Of a stretch of DNA of 64,000 nucleotides, positions 17,166 through 25,591 are shown piece by piece. The stretch comes from Lachnospiraceae bacterium (GTDB lineage: Bacteria > Bacillota > Clostridia > Lachnospirales > Lachnospiraceae): the NCBI GenBank assembly GCA_021770345.1, contig JAETRD010000001.1:310001-374000 (forward strand). Reading direction: 5' to 3'. The notes under the pieces are model-generated. The model was not told the origin of the DNA and did no database searches. It worked only from the letters and a program-made list of their open reading frames with translations. The position numbers and the translations under genes are program-made. Position 1 is the stretch's first letter. Every line of letters begins with the position of its first letter.

Positions 17166-18061
17166 AAACAATCCTGATTGGTTCGGTAATTTCCAGCGAA
17201 ATTGTTTTAGAAGAGATGATAGATGCATCGTTTCCGGTAGATTACGTTTTTTCACTGGATGAACAATATTCCGAAAATGTGTCCGGCTACCGTCCGATTC
17301 ATGAGCTGGCGGAGCGGCATCATATTCCATACAAAAAGTTTAAAAAAATAGGAGATACAGAAAATGTGGAAATCATTAACAGCCTGCAGCCCGATTATAT
17401 TTTTATTATCGGTCTGTCGCAGCTGGTAAAAAGCGACATTCTGGATGCGGCAAAGGAAGGCGTTATCGGTTTTCATCCGACGCCGCTGCCCAAATTCAGA
17501 GGCCGGGCTGCTATGGTATGGCAGGTACTGCTGGGGGTTCATGAGACCAGTTGTACCATGTTTTTCCTTGATGAGGGAATGGATTCGGGCGATATCCTGA
17601 TCCAGGAACCATACACGATTGAGGACAGCGATTATGCCGTCGATGTGGAGCGAAAGCTGTGCGAAGCGATCAGACGGATGACACAAAAACTTTTGCCGCA
17701 GCTGCGAAACGGGACTGCACAGAGGCAGAAGCAGGACGACGCTATGGCTACATATCTGTTAAAGCGTACCCCGGAAGACGGCCTGATCAACTGGACAGAC
17801 CCGGTCGAAAAAATACAGCGGCTGATACGCGCCGTTTCAAAGCCATATCCCGGAGCGTTCAGCAATTATGACGGAAAACATAAAATTATTTTCTGGAAGG
17901 CGGATTATCTGGAAAACACAAAATATTATGGGATGGAAGGTCAGATTGCATACATCTCTCCGGATTACATGGATATCGTCTGCTGCGACGGACTGCTCAG
18001 AGTATACGAATATGAAAATACGGATTGCGTCAAAATCTTAGTCGGCCATAAATTTAAGTAA
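17162..18061 (+). CDS. Sugar N-formyltransferase (methionyl-tRNA formyltransferase-like)
   Basis: The 299-residue protein has a formyltransferase fold with GVIGFHPTPLPKFRGRA near residue 100, containing the catalytic His and following segments, and DEGMDSGDIL near residue 136, containing the catalytic Asp. A C-terminal OB-like part follows from about 210. Family members move a formyl group from N10-formyl-tetrahydrofolate to an amino group on an NDP-sugar. The start is a TTG at 17162 overlapping the previous stop, behind AAAGGAG. The likely acceptor is the 4-amino sugar made by the PglE-like enzyme, in competition with acetylation by the PglD-like enzyme. It is too short and too diverged to be the housekeeping Fmt. 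Confidence 0.8.
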   Translation: MKTILIGSVISSEIVLEEMIDASFPVDYVFSLDEQYSENVSGYRPIHELAERHHIPYKKFKKIGDTENVEIINSLQPDYIFIIGLSQLVKSDILDAAKEGVIGFHPTPLPKFRGRAAMVWQVLLGVHETSCTMFFLDEGMDSGDILIQEPYTIEDSDYAVDVERKLCEAIRRMTQKLLPQLRNGTAQRQKQDDAMATYLLKRTPEDGLINWTDPVEKIQRLIRAVSKPYPGAFSNYDGKHKIIFWKADYLENTKYYGMEGQIAYISPDYMDIVCCDGLLRVYEYENTDCVKILVGHKFK

Positions 18062-18113
18062 CCGGATAAAGCACAACACGTTTCCTGGCGTTTTGCCGCT
18101 TTATCAGACTGAC

Positions 18114-18179
18114 GGCCGGAACCGACGGTGTCGCCAACTTACTTGCAGACATCGCCGGTTCCGGCCGCTTCTATTTTTT
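18114..18179 (+). terminator. Intrinsic terminator after the formyltransferase gene
   Basis: A long G+C-rich inverted repeat (GGCCGGAACCG at 18114 pairs with CGGTTCCGGCC ending 18164) is followed by a T-rich run at 18173-18179. It lies between the convergent ends of the formyltransferase and dehydratase genes. A second, looser inverted repeat of GATAAAGC/GCTTTATC lies just upstream (about 18065-18106). Confidence 0.75.
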
Positions 18180-18199
18180 CTCTCTGTTCTGTTTACGCT

Positions 18200-20077
18200 T
18201 TATTTGCCGGGATACTGATACGACGGCACCAAATCCTTAACCACTCGCTTCATATCCGGGTCATCGTCATAAGCGGTCTTCTTTAAATCTACCAGCTGAT
18301 CAAAAAACTGCTTCTCGTCAAACTCAATCGGCTTTCCGATAAAAATCAGATTGTTTTCCGTCTTCGCAAGTCCCTCTTCCTCGCGCAGGCATTCCTCAAA
18401 CAGCTTCTCGCCCGGGCGGAGTCCGGTGTAGACAATCGGAATATCCACGTCCGGCTCATATCCGGAAAGCTTGATCAGATTGCGCGCCATATCGTCGATG
18501 CGCACCGGCTCTCCCATATCCAGGACAAAAATCTCGCCCCCCTTCGCATACGCTCCGGCCTGCAGCACCAGCGATACCGCCTCCGGTATTGTCATAAAAT
18601 AGCGGATAATATTCTTGTCGGTGACGGTCACAGGCCCGCCCTCCGCAATCTGCTTTTTAAACAGCGGAATCACACTGCCGTTGCTTCCCAGCACATTTCC
18701 GAAGCGTACCGCCACGAAATTCGTCGTCGGGTACTGCCGGTACATGCCCTGAATCACCATCTCGCAGATGCGCTTGGAGGCTCCCATGATATTTGTCGGA
18801 TTTACCGCCTTATCCGTGGAAATCAGCACCATCCGTTTCGTTCCGTGCACGGCCGCAGCCTTCGCCACATTGTAAGTGCCGAACACATTGTTCTTGATCG
18901 CTTCGTTCGGGCTGTCCTCCATCAGCGGAACATGCTTGTGCGCCGCCGCATGGAATACGATATCCGGCTTATACTCCTCAAAAATCGTATCAACCCTGTG
19001 TGTGTTTCTGACCGATCCGATCAACACGACAAGCTTTAATCCGGGATACTCTTTCTTTAATTCCAGCTGTAAATCATAGGTCGTATTCTCATAAATATCA
19101 AAAATAATAAGCTGTCTCGGATGATGCGCCGCAATCTGGCGGCAGAGCTCGCTCCCGATGGAACCTCCTCCTCCGGTGACAAGCACAATTCGATTGCTGA
19201 TATACTGCATCACCTCGTCAAGGTTTGTTTTTACCGGCTCCCTTCCGAGCAGATCCTCAATGCCTACCTCGCGCAGGTTTGACACCTTGACCTCATCGTT
19301 TACAATCTGCGCCATACTCGGCAATATGCGGAGCGTACAGCCCGTATTCTTACAGATTTCGAGAATCTCCTTTTTGCGCTGCGCCGACATGTGCGGAATT
19401 GCGATAAAGATCTCCTTTACATGATACTGCTCCACCGCCCACGGAATCTTGCTGTCGTTCCCGACAATCGGCACGCCCAAAATATTATTACCGATCTTCC
19501 GCTGATCTTCATCCGTCACACAGACCACACGGTTGCGCACCACAGGACTGTTACTCATATCCTTCAGCAGGGAATACGCGGAATCCCCGGCTCCGATAAT
19601 CATGGTCGGAATCACATTCCGATCGCGCTCCATCAGAAAACTTCTGCGTGCCACCCGGACTCCCCGGTAAAAGAAACGGCTGAACGCCGTAAACGCCAGT
19701 AAAAAGAACAGATACAGAATATAATAGGAGCGCGGCATCGTAATCCGCAGCATATGCATTCCGAAGCTCTGCACAAATGCCGATACCATACACGCCGCCA
19801 CCACATTCAGCATTTCGCGCACACTCGCATAACGCCACAGGCTGCTGTACAGCTTAAACAGTGCATAAATAATAAGTGTAGTTATAATATTAATCAGCGT
19901 ATAACGGCCCGCCAATTCCAGGTATACGTTGTTTACACCCTGAAAGGAAAATTCAAATCTCGTAAACAGTGCCATAAACTCCGCCAGACAGACTGCCATA
20001 ATATCGTAAATAAGCAGCAGTGCAACACGGGTCGTTTTACCGGTATTATCAAAAAAATCTTTTAATTTATAAACCAT
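18200..20077 (-). CDS. Membrane-bound UDP-sugar 4,6-dehydratase (PglF/CapD/WbpM family)
   Basis: The 625-residue protein has four N-terminal membrane helices (residues 15-135), a first Rossmann domain (MIIGAGDSAYS near 160) and a C-terminal short-chain dehydrogenase domain with TGGGGSIGSELCRQ near 298. The active site reads STDKAVNPTNIMGASK, with Met in the place of the usual catalytic Tyr (MxxxK), as in PglF and WbpM. The enzyme converts UDP-GlcNAc to UDP-4-keto-6-deoxy-GlcNAc at the membrane. That product feeds the PglE-like aminotransferase about 2 kb away in the opposite block. It has its own predicted promoter. Confidence 0.9.
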   Translation of the reverse strand: MVYKLKDFFDNTGKTTRVALLLIYDIMAVCLAEFMALFTRFEFSFQGVNNVYLELAGRYTLINIITTLIIYALFKLYSSLWRYASVREMLNVVAACMVSAFVQSFGMHMLRITMPRSYYILYLFFLLAFTAFSRFFYRGVRVARRSFLMERDRNVIPTMIIGAGDSAYSLLKDMSNSPVVRNRVVCVTDEDQRKIGNNILGVPIVGNDSKIPWAVEQYHVKEIFIAIPHMSAQRKKEILEICKNTGCTLRILPSMAQIVNDEVKVSNLREVGIEDLLGREPVKTNLDEVMQYISNRIVLVTGGGGSIGSELCRQIAAHHPRQLIIFDIYENTTYDLQLELKKEYPGLKLVVLIGSVRNTHRVDTIFEEYKPDIVFHAAAHKHVPLMEDSPNEAIKNNVFGTYNVAKAAAVHGTKRMVLISTDKAVNPTNIMGASKRICEMVIQGMYRQYPTTNFVAVRFGNVLGSNGSVIPLFKKQIAEGGPVTVTDKNIIRYFMTIPEAVSLVLQAGAYAKGGEIFVLDMGEPVRIDDMARNLIKLSGYEPDVDIPIVYTGLRPGEKLFEECLREEEGLAKTENNLIFIGKPIEFDEKQFFDQLVDLKKTAYDDDPDMKRVVKDLVPSYQYPGK

Positions 20078-20134
20078 CAGTCTCTCGTACTCCCTCTACC
20101 TACTTTATACGGTTATTCGACAAAACATATCTTG

Positions 20135-20163
20135 TTTATACCACAATTCAGCCGTTTTTTCAA
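20135..20163 (-). promoter_or_regulatory. Predicted promoter of the pglF-like gene
   Basis: On the minus strand TTGAAA (20158-20163) and TATAAA (20135-20140) are separated by 17 bases, in the 82-base gap before the dehydratase ATG. The -35 box overlaps the stop of the upstream gene. Confidence 0.5.
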
Positions 20164-22103
20164 TCATTCCTGTTCGATTTACCAGCAAAACACCAGCCGT
20201 TGAACAGATAAAAACACCAGGTCAACGGCTGTGTCATGGCCATTCCTGCATTCCCGCCGACGCAAAAACAGATATAAACGATATCGGTCATAAGAAGAAA
20301 CCAGTTCCGTCTCTTTACCGCCGCCCCCACCGCGTAGATCTGAAATAACAGAAACGGCACCGCCGTCAGCATTCCGTATCGGTACATTATGGACAGATAA
20401 CCGCTGTATGATTTTACCTTTTCCCGGTATACACGCACATCCGCAATATTTCCGGTCAGCCCGAGAAGTCTCGCATAACTCTTTTGATATGTTCCAATCT
20501 CGAGTGTATCCTGCGACACCACTCCCTCCAGCTCCTCCGGCAGCAGCATTCGGTACAGCTCCAATTCCTCCTCCGGCAGGACGCTGATGCACTGTTCTTC
20601 CTCAAAGTTCATATTCATACCGGTCTGTAGCGGCAGGTATTTCACGGAACTATGAATGCATACGGCGGCAAAAAGTGCCGCGGTACATGCGGCAGCGATC
20701 TGCAGCACATTTCTGCGCAGATCTTTTTTCAGTGCCCCGCCGCTGCCGCGGTAGTATTCAATCAGGTACCACCCCGCCGTCGCCGTGACAAGCGCCAGTG
20801 CAATAAAAGCCGTCACCCCTCCCGCGCGCACCGCAAAATAAAGTGAGGCCGCCGCCCCGATTCCGTACAATATCCACGACCGCAGCATTTTCTTTTCCCG
20901 CAGGGCCCTCCCGAACTCTGTGAGAAACACCGCAAGCATCAGCAGCGAATACATGGCGAAGTCCTCCGCATTCGTAAAGACTCCGTTGTAATATACCGCC
21001 GTTTTCTTCTGTCGGAAAAACATACAGAACACGATCGTCAGACCAAAGCACAGTTCCAGGCCCGTCATGATCTCCGCAAGCAGCGCCGCAGGCTTTCTCG
21101 TCTGATTCCACACAAAAATAAAGAAACCGCCGGAAAACAGCATCAGATAGCCGAGAAATTTGTCCCCCGCATCGACAAAAATATCGGAAACCGTCACAAA
21201 TAGCCACAACACCAGCCAGATTCTTGCAAGGTCCGTATTCCAATCCACCCGCTTTAACGGCTGCTCTATCGTAAACAGACCCGATGCCAAAAGCATCACT
21301 GCGATTGTCCCGGCAAAATACCGATAGAAGTCTCCCTCCGACCAGCCGAGCGCACCGCAGAAAATAATCCAGAGCGGAAACAGCGAAAAAAGAATTCCCA
21401 GCACCGTCTTTCGGGCAGCGGGCCGCACCTTTCCGGCCGTGTGTCTCCACGCAGAATTTCCGAAATTCATGTAGATCTTCTGCAACGTATCCACTGCCGC
21501 GTACCCGACACCGCGTCCGGTCCGCCGCATGTTCCGCTTTCCGAAATGCCGCCACAGGCTGCAGCCGATCACATATATCGCATATAAAATGCCTGTCATC
21601 GCGGCAAACACAGGCAGAGAAAACCCCGGAAGACCGTCTCTGATCTGCATGCTTCCGACAGAAATGTATTCCCCTTTTGCCCCAAAAATCCGGATCCCCA
21701 TCCGGTACATTGGGACGTCCTCATAGAGCAGAATCTGATTCTCTCCGCAGACCAGTTCCGTCTGCTGCTCCGCGAGAACCTCACCGGCCTTATCGTAATA
21801 CACAATCAGCGCTTCCACCGCGGGCAGGCTCAGTTTGTCCACCGTAATCAGAAGACATTTCCAGCTGTCTGTTTTCCCGTTAAGCAGATATCTGTGCAGC
21901 GCGCCGTTTTTATTCAGCAGAAAACACTGTCCTTCCTCCTGATATTCCCACCCCGAAGAAGATTTCGTCAATTCCTGATCTGAAAAGTCATACACCCGCT
22001 CCGCTCCCAGAAAACACCGCAGATTCAGCCCGTCCCCCATACTGCACAGGGAAATCATCACGCACGCGACAAGACCGTAGAGCAGTGTCTCAAGCTTCTT
22101 CAT
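20160..22103 (-). CDS. O-antigen ligase/polymerase-like membrane protein
   Basis: The 647-residue protein has an N-terminal signal-anchor-like helix, an outside domain of about 120 residues (beta-rich, with DFSDQEL near residue 40), then a block of about ten membrane helices with a long outside loop (about residues 495-570), the Wzy_C/WaaL layout. It is paralogous to the next gene upstream, sharing the D-F-S motif domain, a IFVWN/FFLWNN motif and similar loops. Such proteins join or transfer finished glycan outside the membrane. The ATG at 22103 follows GGGAGGGGGA and overlaps the upstream gene by 14 bases. Confidence 0.65.
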   Translation of the reverse strand: MKKLETLLYGLVACVMISLCSMGDGLNLRCFLGAERVYDFSDQELTKSSSGWEYQEEGQCFLLNKNGALHRYLLNGKTDSWKCLLITVDKLSLPAVEALIVYYDKAGEVLAEQQTELVCGENQILLYEDVPMYRMGIRIFGAKGEYISVGSMQIRDGLPGFSLPVFAAMTGILYAIYVIGCSLWRHFGKRNMRRTGRGVGYAAVDTLQKIYMNFGNSAWRHTAGKVRPAARKTVLGILFSLFPLWIIFCGALGWSEGDFYRYFAGTIAVMLLASGLFTIEQPLKRVDWNTDLARIWLVLWLFVTVSDIFVDAGDKFLGYLMLFSGGFFIFVWNQTRKPAALLAEIMTGLELCFGLTIVFCMFFRQKKTAVYYNGVFTNAEDFAMYSLLMLAVFLTEFGRALREKKMLRSWILYGIGAAASLYFAVRAGGVTAFIALALVTATAGWYLIEYYRGSGGALKKDLRRNVLQIAAACTAALFAAVCIHSSVKYLPLQTGMNMNFEEEQCISVLPEEELELYRMLLPEELEGVVSQDTLEIGTYQKSYARLLGLTGNIADVRVYREKVKSYSGYLSIMYRYGMLTAVPFLLFQIYAVGAAVKRRNWFLLMTDIVYICFCVGGNAGMAMTQPLTWCFYLFNGWCFAGKSNRND

Positions 22104-24087
22104 GCAATTCCCCCTCCCGCACAAAATTGATTCCCATCATCAGATAGAAAAAGAGCCATCCCAGCTGCTGAAAGGAGCGCTCGATATTATCAACCAAAAG
22201 CAGAATCAGAAAACAGGCGTTTCCTGCAAAAAGAAGATACCCGTATGGGTTTCTCCCGCAGAACCGCTTCCAGGAATACCAGAAATTGAGAAACACCATG
22301 CTGATATAAGGAATCAACGCAATCACACCATACCGGTACGCGATTTCGATAAAGCCGTTATGCGGTCTTGCAGGAGACCCCCACATCCGAAGCGTCTTTT
22401 CGGCATGTCCGAACAGATTTAATTCCCGCAGATATGTCATCCAGAACAGATTTCTTCCGCTTGTAAAATTCTCGAAAGACGTGCTCGAAAACAGTTTTTG
22501 ATAAATTCGGCTCCTCCCGGATAAGCTCGTATTCTGTCCGGCGTAAACCGTCTCCGCTCCAAAGGATACATCCGGTTTAACTTTATAAACATCATATTCA
22601 AATTGAACCGCCGTCCCGCATTTATCCGGTATCGTACTGATTCCCCAGTCGACAAACCAGATTGTCATCACTGCGGCAGCCGCTGCAAGCGCCGCAAATG
22701 TCACTCTGATTTTCGTCCGCTTTAACAGTCTCTGGTCAACCGCAAACAGCATTGCCGCAAGCGCTGCCGGTATGACTCCTGTCGTGCACTGTCCCTTCCA
22801 CAAAAAAGTCCAGACCGCACCTCCCATCACAAAATCGGGCATATAGCGGTACCATTTTTCCCCTCTTTTTATCCGTCCGGCAATACTCTGTAAAAGCACA
22901 ATCCAGACAAACACAAGGTACATGCCAAACGTGATTGCGTTAAAGTATCCGCCCATATAACGGATCCCTTTTACCTGGGGCCTGCAGAACAGGCAGAAAA
23001 GCAGATTAAAGAAAAACGACCATTTAACTGCGAGCATAAACTCTTCCACCAGCAAATACGGATTTCTCATGTTATTCCATAGGAAAAAAAAGGTCCCCAC
23101 CGAAATAAGCATCCCATAGCCGACCCACGCATAAAATTTTGGTACCAGAAAATCCAGTACACACACAGCCGTCCAAAGCCAGACCCATGATATCACAAGC
23201 GGATTTTTCCAGTTGACCGCATGCAGCGTCCCCTCACGGCTCAGCAGCGCGATTAGCAAAATCAGAATACCCGCCGCAAGAATCTGATACTTATAAGCTC
23301 CCGAACTTTCATACCAGTTAAGATTCTTGGATGCCTGCATATATAAAAGCAGAAAGCAAAATAAAGCGGCTCTTATGCCGCTTCGAACTTTTTCCGGAAT
23401 TCCGGCAAACAGCCTCCCACAGCTGTCTCCCAATACTGCATATTGTTTCTGCAGAAAAATAATAATGCCATACATATCCGATTTGGGCTTTCCCCTCACC
23501 GCATATCTGATTCCCAATGACAAGAATACATAAATACCGAACAGGAACGCGCTCATCCGAAGCAGCTCCCATCCGTCAAATACCGGAGGCTCTGTTCGAA
23601 GCTGTATACTCTCCAATCGAATTGTAGCCCCTACCCCCTCCAAAAACACAAACTCCGCCGATGCATAAGGCGTTTCGGACAGGATATCGATACGGTTATC
23701 TCCCTCTGCAAGGGTAAAACTGCCGCTTTTCAAACGCTCATTTTCACCGTTATAAATATGCCAGATACCTGCCACCTGATCCTGATCCAGTTCTCTGACA
23801 CCAACCATGATATAATTCCATGTATTTTGTATCTCTTCCAGAGGCAAAACGATTCTTGTCGGGTCGTCGGTTATTGTCATTCCTGTCGCTTTTCTCACAC
23901 AGTCTCTCCATGCAGAACTGATCTTTGCTTCCGAAAAATCACACACCTCGCCGGCGTCATAAAATTTATTTAAATTGAAGGAGCCGCACAGCGCCATACA
24001 CGCAATGGCGATACTTCCGATTATTCCCGTCATCAGCCACAGGTATCTGCGAAACAGCACGCTCCCTCTCTGTTTTCTGCTTTTCAT
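22090..24087 (-). CDS. O-antigen ligase/polymerase-like membrane protein, paralogue of the next gene
   Basis: This protein of about 665 residues shows the same order as its neighbour: one N-terminal membrane helix, a small outside beta domain (VCDFSEAKISSAW), then about ten helices and a large outside loop containing SFGAETVYAGQNTSLSGR. The loop includes RPHNGFIEIAYRYG, which resembles the conserved H of the Wzy_C/WaaL family. The start could be the ATG at 24087 (my choice, GGAG some 14 bases away) or at 24129 overlapping the acyltransferase gene. Role inferred: ligation or polymerisation of the exported glycan. Confidence 0.65.
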   Translation of the reverse strand: MKSRKQRGSVLFRRYLWLMTGIIGSIAIACMALCGSFNLNKFYDAGEVCDFSEAKISSAWRDCVRKATGMTITDDPTRIVLPLEEIQNTWNYIMVGVRELDQDQVAGIWHIYNGENERLKSGSFTLAEGDNRIDILSETPYASAEFVFLEGVGATIRLESIQLRTEPPVFDGWELLRMSAFLFGIYVFLSLGIRYAVRGKPKSDMYGIIIFLQKQYAVLGDSCGRLFAGIPEKVRSGIRAALFCFLLLYMQASKNLNWYESSGAYKYQILAAGILILLIALLSREGTLHAVNWKNPLVISWVWLWTAVCVLDFLVPKFYAWVGYGMLISVGTFFFLWNNMRNPYLLVEEFMLAVKWSFFFNLLFCLFCRPQVKGIRYMGGYFNAITFGMYLVFVWIVLLQSIAGRIKRGEKWYRYMPDFVMGGAVWTFLWKGQCTTGVIPAALAAMLFAVDQRLLKRTKIRVTFAALAAAAAVMTIWFVDWGISTIPDKCGTAVQFEYDVYKVKPDVSFGAETVYAGQNTSLSGRSRIYQKLFSSTSFENFTSGRNLFWMTYLRELNLFGHAEKTLRMWGSPARPHNGFIEIAYRYGVIALIPYISMVFLNFWYSWKRFCGRNPYGYLLFAGNACFLILLLVDNIERSFQQLGWLFFYLMMGINFVREGELHEEA

Positions 24088-24107
24088 CAATGCTCTACCA
24101 CTCCGCC

Positions 24108-25154
24108 TTAATGTGAATATTTCAGCCATCCAAATCCCCGTATTTTCTCCAGGCGCAGAATAAGCTCTGTCAGTCCCCAGCACAAAAGCACGATCATCCC
24201 GTACCGCACCAGCTTGTCCGGCGTGATTCCAAATCTGTTCTTCATCCCTTCAAACAAAAACAACAGCATAAAATGCGCGTAAAACGTAACCGTACTCGCA
24301 GCCCGCATTTTCCTGTACAGCGAATCGTCGGGCAGCTGTGTGTGCAGCAGCAACGCAAACAAAAACACCGTCAACGGAATCAGGGTCATAAAGCAGTCGC
24401 TCGCTCCCACGATTTCCCGCCCTTTTAAACATGTCATCTCCAGCATCATCAGGTATACCGAAATGATACAGCCGAAAAATGCCGTCTTTCTCGATATCGG
24501 AAGTCTCTGCTCGTTGTCGGCAAACCATTTCCCCAGCGCGAGAAACAGAAAACCCGCCGGCCAGCGGTTATATGCGGCTCCGCCTGTGAGTTCCCTGTAC
24601 ACCCTGTAGACCTGCCATGCGCCGCTCTCCTTAAATATCCCCTCGTATGCGCTTGTCAGAATGCACAGGCCGTACAGAAGAAGGCCGAGCCCGAGAAGCG
24701 TCCTGTTCCCGAACTTTTTCGACAACAGCCAGACAAGCAGGACGCCGTAAATCGTTGCCATCAGAAACCACGAACCGCGGAAGGTCGAGGTAAACACTGC
24801 ATTTTTGCAGAACTCCAGGATTTTTGCTCCGGCATTGTCCCCGCCGAGCGGCTGCAGCTTCCGCGCATAGGTCATCGGCAGATCGACGATAAACCAAAAC
24901 AGATACATTTTTAAGATGCGCATCACATAGCTTTTCAGATATCGATTCGGGTTTTCTTCTGATTTCAGACGCTTAAACAGCAAAAACCCCGATGTCACGA
25001 AGAAAAACGGGACCGCGAATCTTGCAAGCACGATAAACAGATAGTCGGCCTTGCCGCTGAAATCTCCGAACGGATGCACATGTATCCCGACGACAAACAG
25101 GCTCGCAACAAATTTCATCGCATCCAGCGCGTTATAATTCCTGCCTGACTCCAC
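24108..25154 (-). CDS. Membrane O-acyltransferase (acyltransferase 3 family)
   Basis: The 348-residue protein has about ten membrane helices and begins with NALDAMKFVASLFVVGIHVHPF, a typical acyltransferase 3 first helix with the conserved His. The R-F-A-V-P-F-F-F-V-T-S-G motif follows in helix 2. Family members O-acetylate or succinylate surface sugars. The GTG at 25154 directly follows the TAA of the tagD gene and has GAGGG upstream. It probably decorates the teichoic-acid-like or polysaccharide chain built by this operon. Confidence 0.82.
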   Translation of the reverse strand: MESGRNYNALDAMKFVASLFVVGIHVHPFGDFSGKADYLFIVLARFAVPFFFVTSGFLLFKRLKSEENPNRYLKSYVMRILKMYLFWFIVDLPMTYARKLQPLGGDNAGAKILEFCKNAVFTSTFRGSWFLMATIYGVLLVWLLSKKFGNRTLLGLGLLLYGLCILTSAYEGIFKESGAWQVYRVYRELTGGAAYNRWPAGFLFLALGKWFADNEQRLPISRKTAFFGCIISVYLMMLEMTCLKGREIVGASDCFMTLIPLTVFLFALLLHTQLPDDSLYRKMRAASTVTFYAHFMLLFLFEGMKNRFGITPDKLVRYGMIVLLCWGLTELILRLEKIRGFGWLKYSH

Positions 25155-25574
25155 TTACTCATCCCTCTTCAACTGTTCCCGAAGCATCGTGGAGGATATC
25201 TTTTTGGTGTATTCGAAGTAGACGATGTCCACCCCCACCTTTCGGAAGTCCTCCTCGAGTCTGTTCCATTTCTCTGTGCCCTTCCAGTCGTCGCCCACAA
25301 ACATCGCGTCGAAATGATACTTCTCCCAGGCTTCCATCTTGTCCATGTTGACCTGCGGCACCGCCTCGTCCACATACCGGATGGCTTCCACGATCTGCAT
25401 CCTGTCCTCGAAGGGAATCACTGCCTTTTTGTTCTTGTACGAGGTCAGCTCGTCCGTCGTAACTCCCACGATCAGGTAATCGCACATCTCCTTTGCCCTC
25501 TTTAACAGATTCAGATGCCCGATATGAAACATATCATAAACGCCGGTTGTATATCCCACTTTATATTTCTTCAT
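25155..25574 (-). CDS. tagD: Glycerol-3-phosphate cytidylyltransferase
   Basis: The 139-residue protein carries the nucleotidyltransferase HxGH motif (YDMFHIGHLNLL) and the C-terminal ISST segment, at the usual TagD length. It makes CDP-glycerol from CTP and glycerol-3-phosphate in the cytosol. Two possible users are in the same operon: the LicD domain in the gene just upstream and the TagF-like transferase at 31921. GGAGGAG precedes the ATG. Other members of the fold use ethanolamine phosphate or choline phosphate, but the YTTGVYD start favours glycerol-3-phosphate. Confidence 0.88.
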   Translation of the reverse strand: MKKYKVGYTTGVYDMFHIGHLNLLKRAKEMCDYLIVGVTTDELTSYKNKKAVIPFEDRMQIVEAIRYVDEAVPQVNMDKMEAWEKYHFDAMFVGDDWKGTEKWNRLEEDFRKVGVDIVYFEYTKKISSTMLREQLKRDE

Positions 25575-25591
25575 TTTGCTCCTCCAGGCCT

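Noticed and set aside
18061-18110. GATAAAGC ... GCTTTATC inverted repeat as a leftward terminator for the dehydratase gene
   Set aside because: The loop is about 25 bases and there is no T run on the minus strand. The stronger hairpin beside it serves the rightward operon.
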